From positions 1-64,000 of the forward strand of contig DAOPZC010000011.1 of assembly GCA_035353175.1 (NCBI GenBank): a stretch of DNA of 64,000 nt. The letters run 5' to 3'. The DNA comes from DAOPZC01 sp035353175 (GTDB taxonomy: Bacteria; Verrucomicrobiota; Kiritimatiellia; RFP12; UBA1067). Positions within the stretch are counted from its first letter, which is position 1, and every line of letters starts with the position of its first letter. Under the pieces are notes generated by a model. It was not told the origin of the DNA, ran no database searches, and was given only the letters and a program-made list of their open reading frames with translations. Shown here one piece after another: positions 55,591 to 64,000 of the stretch. The position numbers and the translations under genes are program-made.

Positions 55591-56835
55591 CTACTTGTCG
55601 CTCAGCGCCGCCACGCCGGGCAGCTCTTTGCCTTCGAGAAACTCGAGGGAGGCGCCGCCGCCGGTGGAGATGTGGGTCATCTTGTCTGCCAGGCCGCTCT
55701 TGTTGACCGCGCTCACGCTGTCGCCGCCGCCGATGATCGAAACCGAACCGCTCTCGGCCACGGCTTTGCAGACACCCGTGGTGCCGCCCGCGAACTTCGG
55801 CATCTCGAAGCAGCCCATGGGGCCGTTCCACACGACCGTCTTGGCGCCCTTGATCGCCGCCGCATACAGCTCGGTGGTCTTGGGGCCGATGTCCAGCGCC
55901 ATCCAGCCGTCCGGGATCTCGTTGCCGACCACCTGCGTGTTGGCGTCGTTCGAGAAGGCGTCGGCCGCGACGTTGTCGACCGGCAGCAGCAGCGTCTTGC
56001 CGTTGGCCTTGGCCTTGGCGATCATCTCCTTGGCATACTCGAGCTGGTCGAGCTCGCACAGCGACTTGCCGACGTTGTGCCCCATCGCCTTGAGGAAAGT
56101 GTAGGCCATGCCGCCGCCGATGATCAGCGTGTCGGTCTTGTCGAGCAGGTTGTTCACCACCGCGAGCTTGTCCGAGACCTTGGCGCCGCCGAGGATGGCG
56201 ACGAACGGGCGGGTCGGCTTCTCGACCGCGTTGCCCAGATACTCGATCTCCTTCTCCATCAGGAAGCCGGCGACGCTCTCTTTGACGAACTTGCAGATCA
56301 CGGCCGTGGAGGCGTGGGCGCGGTGGGCGGTGCCGAAGGCGTCGTTGCAGTAGAGGTCGCCGTAGGAGGCGAGCTTCTTGGCCAGCTCTTCGCGCTTCGC
56401 CTTCAGCTCGGCCTTCTTTGCCTTCAGCTCCTCGTCGCTCATGCCCTCGGCCGGCTTGACCTTGCCGTCCTCGGCCTTGTAGAAGCGGGTGTTCTCGAGC
56501 ATCACGATGCCGCCCGGCTGGAGCGCCGCGACTTCGGCGTCGGCGTTCGCGCAGTCGGCCGCGAAGGTCACCGGCTTACCCAGCATCTTGGCGAGGTACT
56601 CGGCCACCGGCTTCAGCGAAAACTCAGCCTCGTAGCCCTTGCCTTTCGGACGGCCGAGGTGGCTCATCAGCACCACGCTGCCGCCGTTGTCGAGGACGTA
56701 CTTGATCGAGGGCAGGGCGCCCTTGACGCGGGTGTCGTCCGTGATTTTGCCTTCTTTGATCGGCACGTTGAAATCGACGCGCATCACGACGCGCTTGCCC
56801 TTCAGGTCCACATCGCGCAGAGTCTTCTTGTTCAT
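55591..56835 (-). CDS. pgk: Phosphoglycerate kinase
   Basis: 414 residues. It has the signature VVMRVDFNVPI (residues 16-26), SHLGRPKG, LLPVDNV, the hinge GPKTTELY and the C-terminal nucleotide motif GGGDSVSAV. A Lys/Glu-rich insert of about 25 residues (VKPAEGMSDEELKAKKAEL) follows the ENTRF motif; similar inserts are known in Bacteroidetes-type PGKs. It makes ATP and 3-phosphoglycerate in glycolysis. It ends at a strong terminator. gap lies 6.8 kb upstream on the same strand, an unusual separation. Confidence 0.97.
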   Translation of the reverse strand: MNKKTLRDVDLKGKRVVMRVDFNVPIKEGKITDDTRVKGALPSIKYVLDNGGSVVLMSHLGRPKGKGYEAEFSLKPVAEYLAKMLGKPVTFAADCANADAEVAALQPGGIVMLENTRFYKAEDGKVKPAEGMSDEELKAKKAELKAKREELAKKLASYGDLYCNDAFGTAHRAHASTAVICKFVKESVAGFLMEKEIEYLGNAVEKPTRPFVAILGGAKVSDKLAVVNNLLDKTDTLIIGGGMAYTFLKAMGHNVGKSLCELDQLEYAKEMIAKAKANGKTLLLPVDNVAADAFSNDANTQVVGNEIPDGWMALDIGPKTTELYAAAIKGAKTVVWNGPMGCFEMPKFAGGTTGVCKAVAESGSVSIIGGGDSVSAVNKSGLADKMTHISTGGGASLEFLEGKELPGVAALSDK

Positions 56836-56964
56836 GGTTGGCTTATCCTCTTAGGGGGTTGAAAAAGAGGTATTTAATTTAGCACATCCTGCTCGGAAAA
56901 GTAAAACCGGACTTTTTCCGGCAACGGGACGAACTGGGGGAGACGCTGAACAGGCTCGACGCCT

Positions 56965-58155
56965 TCAAAGAACGCCGTTCACGCGGGCACGCCAGTAGGC
57001 GGCGGCCATGTGCGAGGCGTTGAACACGCCGGAGCGGGTGAGCGGACGCTCGAGACCGCGCAACAGATACGCGCGTTCGTCAGCCGAATACGCCCATCCC
57101 GGCGCCATCAGCTGGGCGAGGGCGATTTCCCCGTCCACGCAAAGACCGTAATATTTCTTTTCCGGATGCGCCATCATGTCCATCGCCCGTTCGTCCGCCA
57201 TGCGCGCCGCATACCGGGCCGCGTCTTCCATCCGCGCCCGGCGGACGGGATTCCGCTCGATGCCGAGCAGAACCTCCAGCGACGTGTTCATCTGCAGCAA
57301 CGAATATGTGGGCATGACGCCCGCCCATGTTTTCGTCGGTTTGTCTTCGATCGTGAGCGTGATGTCCAACGCTTCGTCAATGTACTTTTCGTACAGATCG
57401 CGCCACTTCACGTCGCCGGACATTTTCCACGCCACCGCGTAGATCATCGGCAGGCGCGCCGCTTCGTGAGGGTATACTTTCGGTCCCCACATCGTGCAGA
57501 TGCCGCGCGGATCTTTCGAGCCGTCCGCCTGCAGGAAGTTGTATTCGTTTTCCGGCGTCACGTTGCGGAGCATGAGACCGGCCACCTCCACGCACAGTTT
57601 GGCGAAATCGGCCTTCGTCTCCGTATCCGCCCAATCGTTGGTGCTGTACCGCCAGAGCCCGTGCACCCAATGCGTCACCTGGTCGCGCGAGGAAAGCGCG
57701 CAGATCGACTTGCCGTCTTCCGCGCAGAGGCCGCGCGCCACGAAACCCTTGTAGCCGTGGCTCCGGGCGAGATTGAGCAGGCCGAACGCGACTTTCTTCG
57801 CGTCGTCTTTCACCGCGGGGGCCTTCGTCACCGCGTATTGGTCGCAGAGCATCGAAAGCGATACGCCCGACACGATGGCGCAGTCTCCGATGCCGCGGCC
57901 ATAGCCGTGCGGACACCCCTTGTACCACTTGAGCAGACCGTTCGCAAAATCCTTAGCCGGCTGGACTTTCTCCGCGGGGCACCCGTACAGCATCCCCGTC
58001 CCCGGATGCCACGTCGACATCATCCACGCCCAGCCGTCTTCAACGTTCTTCTGAACCGCCACCGTCACGGCCTTCCGCTCAGGAACCGGACCGGTATCCG
58101 CAGCCATCGTACACGCCGCCGCGCAGACGGCCGCCGTCATCAAAAGGTTTTTCAT
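56965..58155 (-). CDS. Secreted helical protein, possible (alpha/alpha)6-barrel hydrolase
   Basis: 396 residues with a Sec signal (KNLLMTAAVCAAACTMA). The mature part is mainly helical, with spaced motifs GYGRGIGDCAIVSG, WVHGLWRYSTNDWADTETK and MWGPKVYPHEAARLPMIYAVAWKM that resemble alpha/alpha-barrel glycan enzymes such as unsaturated glucuronyl hydrolases or polysaccharide lyases. I cannot assign catalytic residues or a family. It starts 10 bases after the beta-strand protein gene, so the two are co-expressed and probably act on the same surface or glycan. Confidence 0.6.
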   Translation of the reverse strand: MKNLLMTAAVCAAACTMAADTGPVPERKAVTVAVQKNVEDGWAWMMSTWHPGTGMLYGCPAEKVQPAKDFANGLLKWYKGCPHGYGRGIGDCAIVSGVSLSMLCDQYAVTKAPAVKDDAKKVAFGLLNLARSHGYKGFVARGLCAEDGKSICALSSRDQVTHWVHGLWRYSTNDWADTETKADFAKLCVEVAGLMLRNVTPENEYNFLQADGSKDPRGICTMWGPKVYPHEAARLPMIYAVAWKMSGDVKWRDLYEKYIDEALDITLTIEDKPTKTWAGVMPTYSLLQMNTSLEVLLGIERNPVRRARMEDAARYAARMADERAMDMMAHPEKKYYGLCVDGEIALAQLMAPGWAYSADERAYLLRGLERPLTRSGVFNASHMAAAYWRARVNGVL

Positions 58156-58165
58156 ACGTTTCTCT

Positions 58166-60952
58166 TCACAGGACGAAGATTGCGGTGCCTTTCCGCACCA
58201 CGTAGAGGAGGCCAGAGCCGGTGAAAAACGCGTACTCGTGGTCCGCGCCGGACCCGACCGCGCCGTAGGTGCCGCCGTCGGTCTTCGTCCCGTCCACCAA
58301 AATCGCGGTGCACTTGATCCGGCCCGTGTAGTCGAGGTTGACCGTCGACCCGCTCGAAATATTCCAGAGCGCCTTCGGCTTCCCGAGTTCCCCGCGGCTC
58401 TGGTCGCCGAACGCGTTGGCGTTTTTCAGGGTGAGCGAACCGCCCGAAACGATCACGTTCGTGCAGTTAGGCCAAGAGCCGTTCGCGCAGAACATGAGGT
58501 CGCCGCCGGCCACCTGAACGGCACCCGTGGACGTGCTCATGACGTCCACTGCGAACGGGTACTCGCCCGTCTTGTAGAGCGAGACGTTGCCCGCGAACAC
58601 CGTGGTGTTCGTGCGGCCGTTCCCGCCGTAGTCGACGTTGAAGTTGGAGGTGAGCGAGAGCCGCCATTGCGCCGGCTCGTCGCTCTTCACCGTGCCGGAA
58701 CCCGCAAACGCGAGCAGCGTCTGCGCGGTGCCGTGGAGGTCCACCGTTGCGGGCGACGCCAGCACGAGGCGCGTGGCGCTCTGCCAGGCGTTGTTCACGT
58801 AGGCGTTCACCGTGCCGCCACGCCATTCCGTCCAGAACGTATTGCTGATGCGGCACCAGGAAACGTAGAGGTCGAGGGTAGGGTTGTTGCCGGAGTTGAT
58901 AATGATGTTGCCGCCGCCCGTCAGGTTGATGGGATTCTCCCGGATTTCGATGCGCCCGGTGCCGTTGAGGTAGAGGTAGCACCCGCCGCCGCCCGCAAGC
59001 TGGAGACCGCCGCGGTAGACGGCCGTGGCGCCCGCTCCGGCGGAGATGGTCATGTTGCCGTCGGCGGAGACCTTGCCTCGGAACTCCGCGGTGGTGCCCG
59101 CGGGGTAGGTGTACGTGATGCCGTCGTCGGCCAGCTGGTACGTGCCCGCGAGCGGACGCTCGTTCGTGCAGGCCGTGAACGTGAAGTTCACGCAGTCGCT
59201 CGCGTAGGCGACCGGCACCGTGCCCGCGCCGAGGGCATTCAGGCCCGTGATGTTGTAAGTGCCCTTCGCCGTTCCGCCCGCGAGCGTGAGCGCGGCCGCG
59301 TAGTCCGTGGCGGTACCGAGGTTAACCGTCCCGCCGTTGGCGATCGTGAGCGCGCCCGCCCCCGATATGGGCGCATTGAGGTTCAGTGTTCCTTTCGCAC
59401 CCACGCTCCAGGTCTGCCCGGCCATGAGTTCGAGCGGCCACCCCACCGTGTAGGCCGTCGCGGACGCGGCATCCGCGATGGTCATGCCGGAGGCCCCGAG
59501 TTTCGCGGGCGAAGCGCCGGACGCCGCCTCGAACGTGAACCCGTTCTGGAGGGCAAAACCCGCGAAGATCGGCGGAACGTTGGTGACGGGCAAGAGCGCC
59601 GAGGTGCCGGACGTCGCGAACGTGGCGAAGAGCTCGCCACGCACGAAATCGGGCAATCCTTCTGCCCAGTTCGCGGCCGTGTAGACCGAGGTGTCGCCCG
59701 CGCCGCCGCCCACCCACGCGGCGGTATCCGAAGGGCCCGTCTGCACCGTCACGGAACCGCCGCCCGTGAGCCACGTCGCCGTGCGCGTGCCGTCCGCACC
59801 GTCCGCCGTATACGTGCCTTGTTTGAGCGGGGCGCCGCCGAGCGTGCCGCTCGCGAACGCGAGCGTGACGCCTTCCGCGACGTACATCTTCGCCGTGTCG
59901 CCGCCGAGCGTGAGCGTCTTCGCAAAGAAACCGGAACCGGAATCCGCCTCCACGCGGAACTCGGCCCCGGTCGAGACGGATAGCGATGCGAGCGCCGTGA
60001 AGGACGCGCCCGTGACGAGTTTCACGACGCCTTTCACCACGTCCACGCGGCCCGTGGTGGCCGAAACGGCGTTCGAACAGACGAACACGTAGGAGTCCGC
60101 ACCCGGATTCCACTTGAAGCCGGCACCGCGGTACCACGTGCCGGAGAACACCATCGGGTTCATGGGGGGCGTGCCGGTGAAAACGATCTGCTTGTCGTAG
60201 TCGGACGTGACGCCGTGCGTCGTGTTCGCCACGCCGTTCGTCTCGAAGAGCGCCCCGCTCTGGAGGTTGATGTCGTTTTTGTAGGCGGACGTGTAGCAGA
60301 GCTCGAGGCGCTGCGATCCGTCGTTGCCGTCGAACGCGAACGAGCAGCCATACAGTTGCCTGTAATTCGTGAAGTTGAGAATGCCCTGGCGGATCAAGGC
60401 GAGGGGAATGTCGTATTCCATGCTCTGCCCCTGATTGAAGCAAATGAAACGGCCCCTGCCCTCCTTCACGAGAATCGGGTTCGCCACGGGGTTCTGCGCG
60501 TTCGTTTTCTTGGCGAAGCGCATCTGCAGGGCGAAGTCCACGTTGTTCGTCACGTTGAACGGCACCTCGCCCACGCCCACGAGATAGGCGCCCATCCAGT
60601 TGCCGGTGAAGCCCGCCGTATCGAGATACTGGATGCCCTTGCCGCCGGCGAGGAGCACGACGTTGCCCTGGTTCATGGTCGCTCCTTTGGTAAAACGCAC
60701 TTCCTGGAGCGCGAAGGCCGCGTCGTTACCGCACACGTTGTAAGACATCGCGGTGCTTTTTTCACCGATGAGGGCCGTGTCGCCGTATTGCGGGAACCCG
60801 CGCGTCGTGCCGTCGGCGGCGCTCAACCAGTTGGAGACGCTGTTCCACTGATATTTTCCGCCGGCATCCATGAAGGTGGGACTCCAATGCCACGTTGTGG
60901 CAGAAACGCTCGAGCACGCGAACGCACACGCGAAAAGAATCCGCTTTTTCAT
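58166..60952 (-). CDS. Second large beta-strand repeat protein, secreted
   Basis: 928 residues from the ATG at 60952 (GAGGAGCCAT upstream). A signal peptide (KKRILFACAFACSSVSA) is followed by TWHWSPTFMDAGGKYQWNSVSNWLSA, then long stretches of Thr/Gly/Ala-rich beta repeats. AAWVGGGAGDTSVYTAANWAEGLP near residue 410 marks a second repeat domain. The C-terminal module GTYGAVGSGA...FFTGSGLLYV and tail (RKGTAIFVL) match those of the proteins at 46087 and 46368. No barrel domain is present. A surface or glycan-binding role is inferred. Confidence 0.8.
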   Translation of the reverse strand: MKKRILFACAFACSSVSATTWHWSPTFMDAGGKYQWNSVSNWLSAADGTTRGFPQYGDTALIGEKSTAMSYNVCGNDAAFALQEVRFTKGATMNQGNVVLLAGGKGIQYLDTAGFTGNWMGAYLVGVGEVPFNVTNNVDFALQMRFAKKTNAQNPVANPILVKEGRGRFICFNQGQSMEYDIPLALIRQGILNFTNYRQLYGCSFAFDGNDGSQRLELCYTSAYKNDINLQSGALFETNGVANTTHGVTSDYDKQIVFTGTPPMNPMVFSGTWYRGAGFKWNPGADSYVFVCSNAVSATTGRVDVVKGVVKLVTGASFTALASLSVSTGAEFRVEADSGSGFFAKTLTLGGDTAKMYVAEGVTLAFASGTLGGAPLKQGTYTADGADGTRTATWLTGGGSVTVQTGPSDTAAWVGGGAGDTSVYTAANWAEGLPDFVRGELFATFATSGTSALLPVTNVPPIFAGFALQNGFTFEAASGASPAKLGASGMTIADAASATAYTVGWPLELMAGQTWSVGAKGTLNLNAPISGAGALTIANGGTVNLGTATDYAAALTLAGGTAKGTYNITGLNALGAGTVPVAYASDCVNFTFTACTNERPLAGTYQLADDGITYTYPAGTTAEFRGKVSADGNMTISAGAGATAVYRGGLQLAGGGGCYLYLNGTGRIEIRENPINLTGGGNIIINSGNNPTLDLYVSWCRISNTFWTEWRGGTVNAYVNNAWQSATRLVLASPATVDLHGTAQTLLAFAGSGTVKSDEPAQWRLSLTSNFNVDYGGNGRTNTTVFAGNVSLYKTGEYPFAVDVMSTSTGAVQVAGGDLMFCANGSWPNCTNVIVSGGSLTLKNANAFGDQSRGELGKPKALWNISSGSTVNLDYTGRIKCTAILVDGTKTDGGTYGAVGSGADHEYAFFTGSGLLYVVRKGTAIFVL

Positions 60953-61272
60953 ATGGCTCCTCAATCTTTTTTGACCCTAACCTGCGCCCTTCATCTCGGC
61001 GAGGAGAGGACCGCTTGTCTTTCCCCACTACACGGGATTTACAAAAGTATAGCATCTGTCCCACCAATGACCATGTGCGATCTGCCCCCAATTTTATATT
61101 TTTTGACCGAGTGTGAAATCTGCCGTTATTGGGCAACCGCTCGCAAGGCAAATGCAGCGGGTGCGATTTTTTCAGTTAAAACGGATCGCATCAAAGGATA
61201 TGTGGAGCGTCAGCCCGCCGCGCGGCGGACGCCGCGAAGAAGTTTTCCCTTTGTGTTCACCAGCGCCCCTTT
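60953..61272 (-). promoter_or_regulatory. Intergenic region with an extended -10 promoter
   Basis: 320 bases without a gene, upstream of the second beta-strand gene and past the end of the 61273 gene. On the minus strand, TGC-TATACT (-10 at 61046-61051) is a good extended -10 with no clear -35. Transcription would start near 61039, giving a leader of about 87 bases. A further AT-rich TATAAA-like tract lies near 61095-61105. Confidence 0.5.
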
Positions 61273-63114
61273 TCACTTTCTGCATTCGAATTCCACTGCG
61301 GCGTAGGCGTGAGGCGCGAGGCCACGCAACTTCAACCCGTCTGCGGCGGGCGCGAACGTTCCGCGCAGCGCGGACCGCACGCGGGCGGGGCTGCCGGTCA
61401 CGATTTTCACGTCCGCCGGCGCGTCGGCGAGATTTTCCAGCAGCACCGAATACGTCGCCGTCATCGGATTGGAGGAAACGATCTGGTAGACGCGATCGCC
61501 GGAGGTCTCCACGCGCACCGGCAGGTCCGCGCCGGTCAGGAACGAGACGGCGCGGCGCAGCGGATCCCGGTGGGCGCCGGTCGCATACGTCTTGAAGTTC
61601 AGTTCCGCGCCGTCGAAACCGAACACCGCGAATTTTCTCCCCGCGTCGTCCGCATGGGTGAAGAACGCCGGCGGCTCGCTTCCGCCGAAGCGTTTCAGGC
61701 CCGTGTCAACGCCGCGCGCTTCGAGCTGTCGCGCCGCGGGCAGGTCGAGGATCACCCCGCGCTTCATCACGCCGTCATCCACGGCAAGCGCCGCCGCCCC
61801 GAAAGCGATCGAAGGTCCAAGCCCCTCGTGCCGCACGGGGATGCCGTTGCGGACGAGGAAATGCGCCGCGAGGGGATGCGAGAAAAGCGTCATCATCCGC
61901 TTATCCCCGACATAGGGAACCGGCAGCTCGGCATCCCGGATCGAATGTTGCGGAAAGACCGTCCGGATGCCGAAGCCCGCCGTGCCGGCGAACATCGCCT
62001 TGAGCGCCGCGTCATCCGCCCTATTGGCGAGATGCGCGTCAAGATATCCGGGCTCGGAACGGTCGGCCCCATAACACAGCATGTACTTGTGCCGTGCGAG
62101 GGCGCCGTCGGCGATCACGGCCTTGTCGTAGAGTTCGCAAAGATACGGGGGCACGAGCGACACCTTTCGCGGGTAAGGATCGTTCTCGTCGAGAAGCGTC
62201 CAGCCCTTGCCGCGCATCCACGCGGACTGCATGCGGACGAATTCAAGCGTGCCGTCAAGTCCGGCTCCGCCGTACTTCGCGTCCCGCCAATACGGCGCGC
62301 CGCTGATGCGGAAAAACCGGCGTCCGTTCCCGGCGAAGGCCGCCAGCAGTTCGTCGATCTCGACGCCTTCCACGTCATAATGCGTGTAACTCGCGCAAAG
62401 CCCCAGCCCTGCGGAAGGGTCGACTTCGTCCGCCGCCTTGCGAAGGAACTTCGCCGCCTCGACCGCGACTTCTCCGGAAACGTCCAGAAACGCCCGCCTC
62501 AGTGCGGTCGGCTTGCCGGTGAAGGAATCCCGCACGTCCTCGCGCGTCACCTGCCGGCCGATTTTCTTCGAAATCCGCGCGAGGTGGTTGGAGCAAACGC
62601 AGCCGAGTCCGGGGCGGACGGACTGCACGAAATCGTCATCGATGAGCACAAGCTTTGCGCCGGCACGGATCGCATCGCGCACGTTTTCCGAGATCGCCTC
62701 CATGATCACCGGATCCGTGGGGCAGACGGCGCCTGTGGTGCGTCCGCTGAAAGCGGTGAGCCGGGCACAGTCGCGGAGCCTTCTACCCCCGGCCCCGTTG
62801 AGCTCGTTACCGTAGCCGAAGCCGTTGACCCAGACCGCCGTCGGAACCCCGTTCGATTCGAAATACGAAAGCATGTCCGCCAGCCGCTCGCACCTCGGGC
62901 GCCGCGCCGCCCCCTCTTCGAAGAATTCGCAGAACGACAGGAGCACGGCTCCGATGCCGGCGGCGCGGACGTCTTCAAGGTACCGCTCGCGGTTGGAGCG
63001 GTCGATGTGATCGATTTCGATCTGCGAATAGATCCCGGCGTCATACACGTCTTTCGCCTTTCCGGCGAACGGAACGGCGACGGCGCAGGCAAGGGCGAGG
63101 GTGCGGGTGTTCAT
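61273..63114 (-). CDS. Secreted barrel protein, probable glycoside hydrolase-like
   Basis: 613 residues with a signal peptide (LALACAVAVPFAGKAKD). The start at 63114 has AAAGGTGG upstream. An N-terminal alpha/beta barrel is suggested by strands AGIGAVLLSFCEFF, VPTAVWVNGFGYGNE, AKLVLIDDDFVQS, GLGLCASYTHYDV and KGWTLLDENDPYP; the acidic DDDF motif is a possible catalytic site. A C-terminal beta domain (about 520-613) has the PADVKIVTGSP pattern seen in glycosidase accessory domains. I cannot name a GH family. It lies between gap and the beta-strand operon. Confidence 0.6.
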   Translation of the reverse strand: MNTRTLALACAVAVPFAGKAKDVYDAGIYSQIEIDHIDRSNRERYLEDVRAAGIGAVLLSFCEFFEEGAARRPRCERLADMLSYFESNGVPTAVWVNGFGYGNELNGAGGRRLRDCARLTAFSGRTTGAVCPTDPVIMEAISENVRDAIRAGAKLVLIDDDFVQSVRPGLGCVCSNHLARISKKIGRQVTREDVRDSFTGKPTALRRAFLDVSGEVAVEAAKFLRKAADEVDPSAGLGLCASYTHYDVEGVEIDELLAAFAGNGRRFFRISGAPYWRDAKYGGAGLDGTLEFVRMQSAWMRGKGWTLLDENDPYPRKVSLVPPYLCELYDKAVIADGALARHKYMLCYGADRSEPGYLDAHLANRADDAALKAMFAGTAGFGIRTVFPQHSIRDAELPVPYVGDKRMMTLFSHPLAAHFLVRNGIPVRHEGLGPSIAFGAAALAVDDGVMKRGVILDLPAARQLEARGVDTGLKRFGGSEPPAFFTHADDAGRKFAVFGFDGAELNFKTYATGAHRDPLRRAVSFLTGADLPVRVETSGDRVYQIVSSNPMTATYSVLLENLADAPADVKIVTGSPARVRSALRGTFAPAADGLKLRGLAPHAYAAVEFECRK

Positions 63115-63562
63115 GGCCAAACCACCTTTCCACTGAAATCAACATCGGCGAAAAAAACGGCCGCAGCGAACCGGTCGAAACCGAACGCTTTCACGATGAG
63201 GAATCAAAACGCGCGTATGATAGCATAAGCCCCTTAAGGCCGCATCACTCCAACCGTATCATTCAGGTCCATCCGCACCACCAGCCGCGCACCAGATGGG
63301 TGAGCCGCGACAGAGAGGCCGATCGCGCTGGGGGCGCGGACGGCCTCGTCCGCGACAGGGTGCCTTCGCTACGTCAATGTTCGTGTTTTTGCCGTCAGGA
63401 TCAACGCACGCCCGCCGCCCAGCAGATACCTGGATACCGCGGACGCGGCCGTCCGCGCCCCCAGCCTGTACCATGACGGCTGTCCCGCGAACGGTCAACT
63501 GCTCTTCTCAGGTTCAGCCTTGTCACCGGACGACGCGTGTCGCGCCGCGGTGCAAATGAGCG
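63115..63562. other. Intergenic region with promoter and inverted repeat
   Basis: About 450 bases without a credible gene. On the minus strand TGC-TATCAT (63217-63225) is an extended -10, about 96 bases before the start at 63114, resembling that at 61046. The rest is dominated by the large inverted repeat 63327-63465. A 79-residue frame on the minus strand overlaps that repeat and is discounted. Confidence 0.5.
63327..63465. repeat. 28-bp inverted repeat with nested hairpins, REP/BIME-like
   Basis: The left arm (63327-63354) and right arm (63438-63465) are inverted copies with 27 of 28 bases identical, 83 bases apart. Each arm contains a perfect 8-bp stem, 4-base loop hairpin (CGCGGACG with CGTCCGCG) flanked on the outer side by a GCTGGGGG or CCCCCAGC box. 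The hairpin size and the C-rich box also occur at 397-468, in opposite orientation. Confidence 0.7.
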
Positions 63563-63598
63563 AAAAAAACGCCGCTCCCGCAGGGCGGGAACGGCGTT
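63563..63598 (-). terminator. Intrinsic terminator of gap
   Basis: On the minus strand a long hairpin with AACGCCG and CCCGC stem parts (one or two mismatches) and a CCT loop is followed by TTTTTTT. It begins 27 bases past the end of the gap gene. Confidence 0.88.
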
Positions 63599-63625
63599 CT
63601 GTGTCGCAAGATCAGCGGGAACCGC

Positions 63626-64000
63626 TTACTTCGCGATGACGCGGGCCATCTCCAACACCTTGTTGGAATAGCCCCACTCGTTGTCGTACCAGCTGACGAT
63701 CTTGGCGAAGGTCGAGTCCAGCATGATGCCGGCTTCGGCGTCGAAGATCGAGGTCTTGGCTTCGCCGCGGAAATCGGTCGAGACAACCTTCTCTTCGGTG
63801 TAGCCGAGGATGCCCTTGAGCTCGCCTTCGGAAGCTTCCTTCATCGCCGCCTTGATGGCGTCGTAGGTGGTCTCTTTCGCGAGCACCACGGTCAGGTCGA
63901 CGACCGACACGTCGGAGGTCGGGACGCGGAACGCCATGCCCGTGAGCTTCTTGTTCAGCTCGGGGATCACCTTGCCGACCGCCTTGGCCGCGCCGGTGCT
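63626..64000 (-). CDS. gap: Glyceraldehyde-3-phosphate dehydrogenase, C-terminal part
   Basis: The window ends inside this gene. The last 124 residues are visible: TGAAKAVGKVIPELN, the domain MAFRVPTSDVSVVDLTV, and the C-terminal SWYDNEWGYSNKVLEMARVIAK, all diagnostic of GAPDH. The catalytic Cys lies outside the window. The enzyme makes 1,3-bisphosphoglycerate, the substrate of Pgk. A strong terminator follows, so gap is not co-transcribed with pgk. Confidence 0.97.
   Translation of the reverse strand, partial: STGAAKAVGKVIPELNKKLTGMAFRVPTSDVSVVDLTVVLAKETTYDAIKAAMKEASEGELKGILGYTEEKVVSTDFRGEAKTSIFDAEAGIMLDSTFAKIVSWYDNEWGYSNKVLEMARVIAK

Noticed and set aside
63259..63498. 79-residue frame between gap and the 61273 gene
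   Set aside because: It is made largely of the inverted repeat and has no ribosome site.

Overview
Window type and likely source. This is 64 kb of GC-rich bacterial chromosome with about 50 genes, most on the minus strand and often in tight operons. Eight gene pairs share a 4-base ATGA stop/start overlap. The gene mix includes secreted glycan-active proteins, autotransporter-type beta-strand repeat proteins, Tat-type oxidoreductases, an AraC-type XylR, NHS-type MFS and SSS sugar transporters, LptD and MreBCD-RodA. It fits a Gram-negative, rod-forming, polysaccharide-degrading member of the PVC group; Kiritimatiellota or a relative is my best guess. That placement is inferred from gene content, since no database search was possible. 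No phage, insertion sequence, CRISPR array, rRNA or tRNA gene was recognised.

Layout. (1) 1-755: no credible gene, but degenerate tandem repeats and hairpin repeats. (2) 756-12124: a glucuronoxylan/uronate locus. It holds a GH115-like alpha-glucuronidase, an SSS transporter, uronate isomerase, an SDR-type mannonate oxidoreductase and an orphan secreted protein, with a divergent XylR-type regulator and a clan GH-A hydrolase. The two hydrolase promoters carry a nearly identical 40-bp site in identical geometry. (3) 12243-16596: RdgB, a DEDDh exonuclease, a tiny lipoprotein, a TPR protein, an ABC-2 exporter and a Tat-tagged RpiB-like protein. (4) 16632-26014: the envelope block mreB-mreC-mreD-mrdA-rodA-rng-lptD. 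(5) 26260-28513: ackA-pta. (6) 28981-32539: EF-G, Hsp20 and a stand-alone CoaB. (7) 32564-36459: an MFS transporter, an FGGY kinase and a zinc ribbon/winged helix/deoxyribosyltransferase-like protein behind one good promoter. (8) 36475-44261: sirtuin, Gfo/Idh oxidoreductase, a small HEAT-like protein, a HAD phosphatase and the moxR-DUF58-transglutaminase set. (9) 44439-49499: a beta-helix protein, a cupin, and one giant and one miniature beta-strand repeat protein. (10) 49696-51916: a phospholipid synthesis trio. (11) 51948-55378: a solute-binding protein coupled to a hybrid histidine kinase. (12) 55591-64000: pgk and the end of gap, separated by three secreted-protein genes.

How the genes work together. 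The first 12 kb read as a pathway: the GH-A enzyme opens a glycan, GH115 releases (methyl)glucuronate, the SSS carrier imports it, UxaC makes fructuronate and UxuB makes mannonate. No uxuA or KDG gene is in view. AckA-Pta and Pgk/Gap provide fermentative and glycolytic ATP. The best leads are the duplicated XylR-type site, the 35491-36459 protein, the 70-residue mini beta-strand protein, and the exported RpiB-like protein that has lost key histidines.
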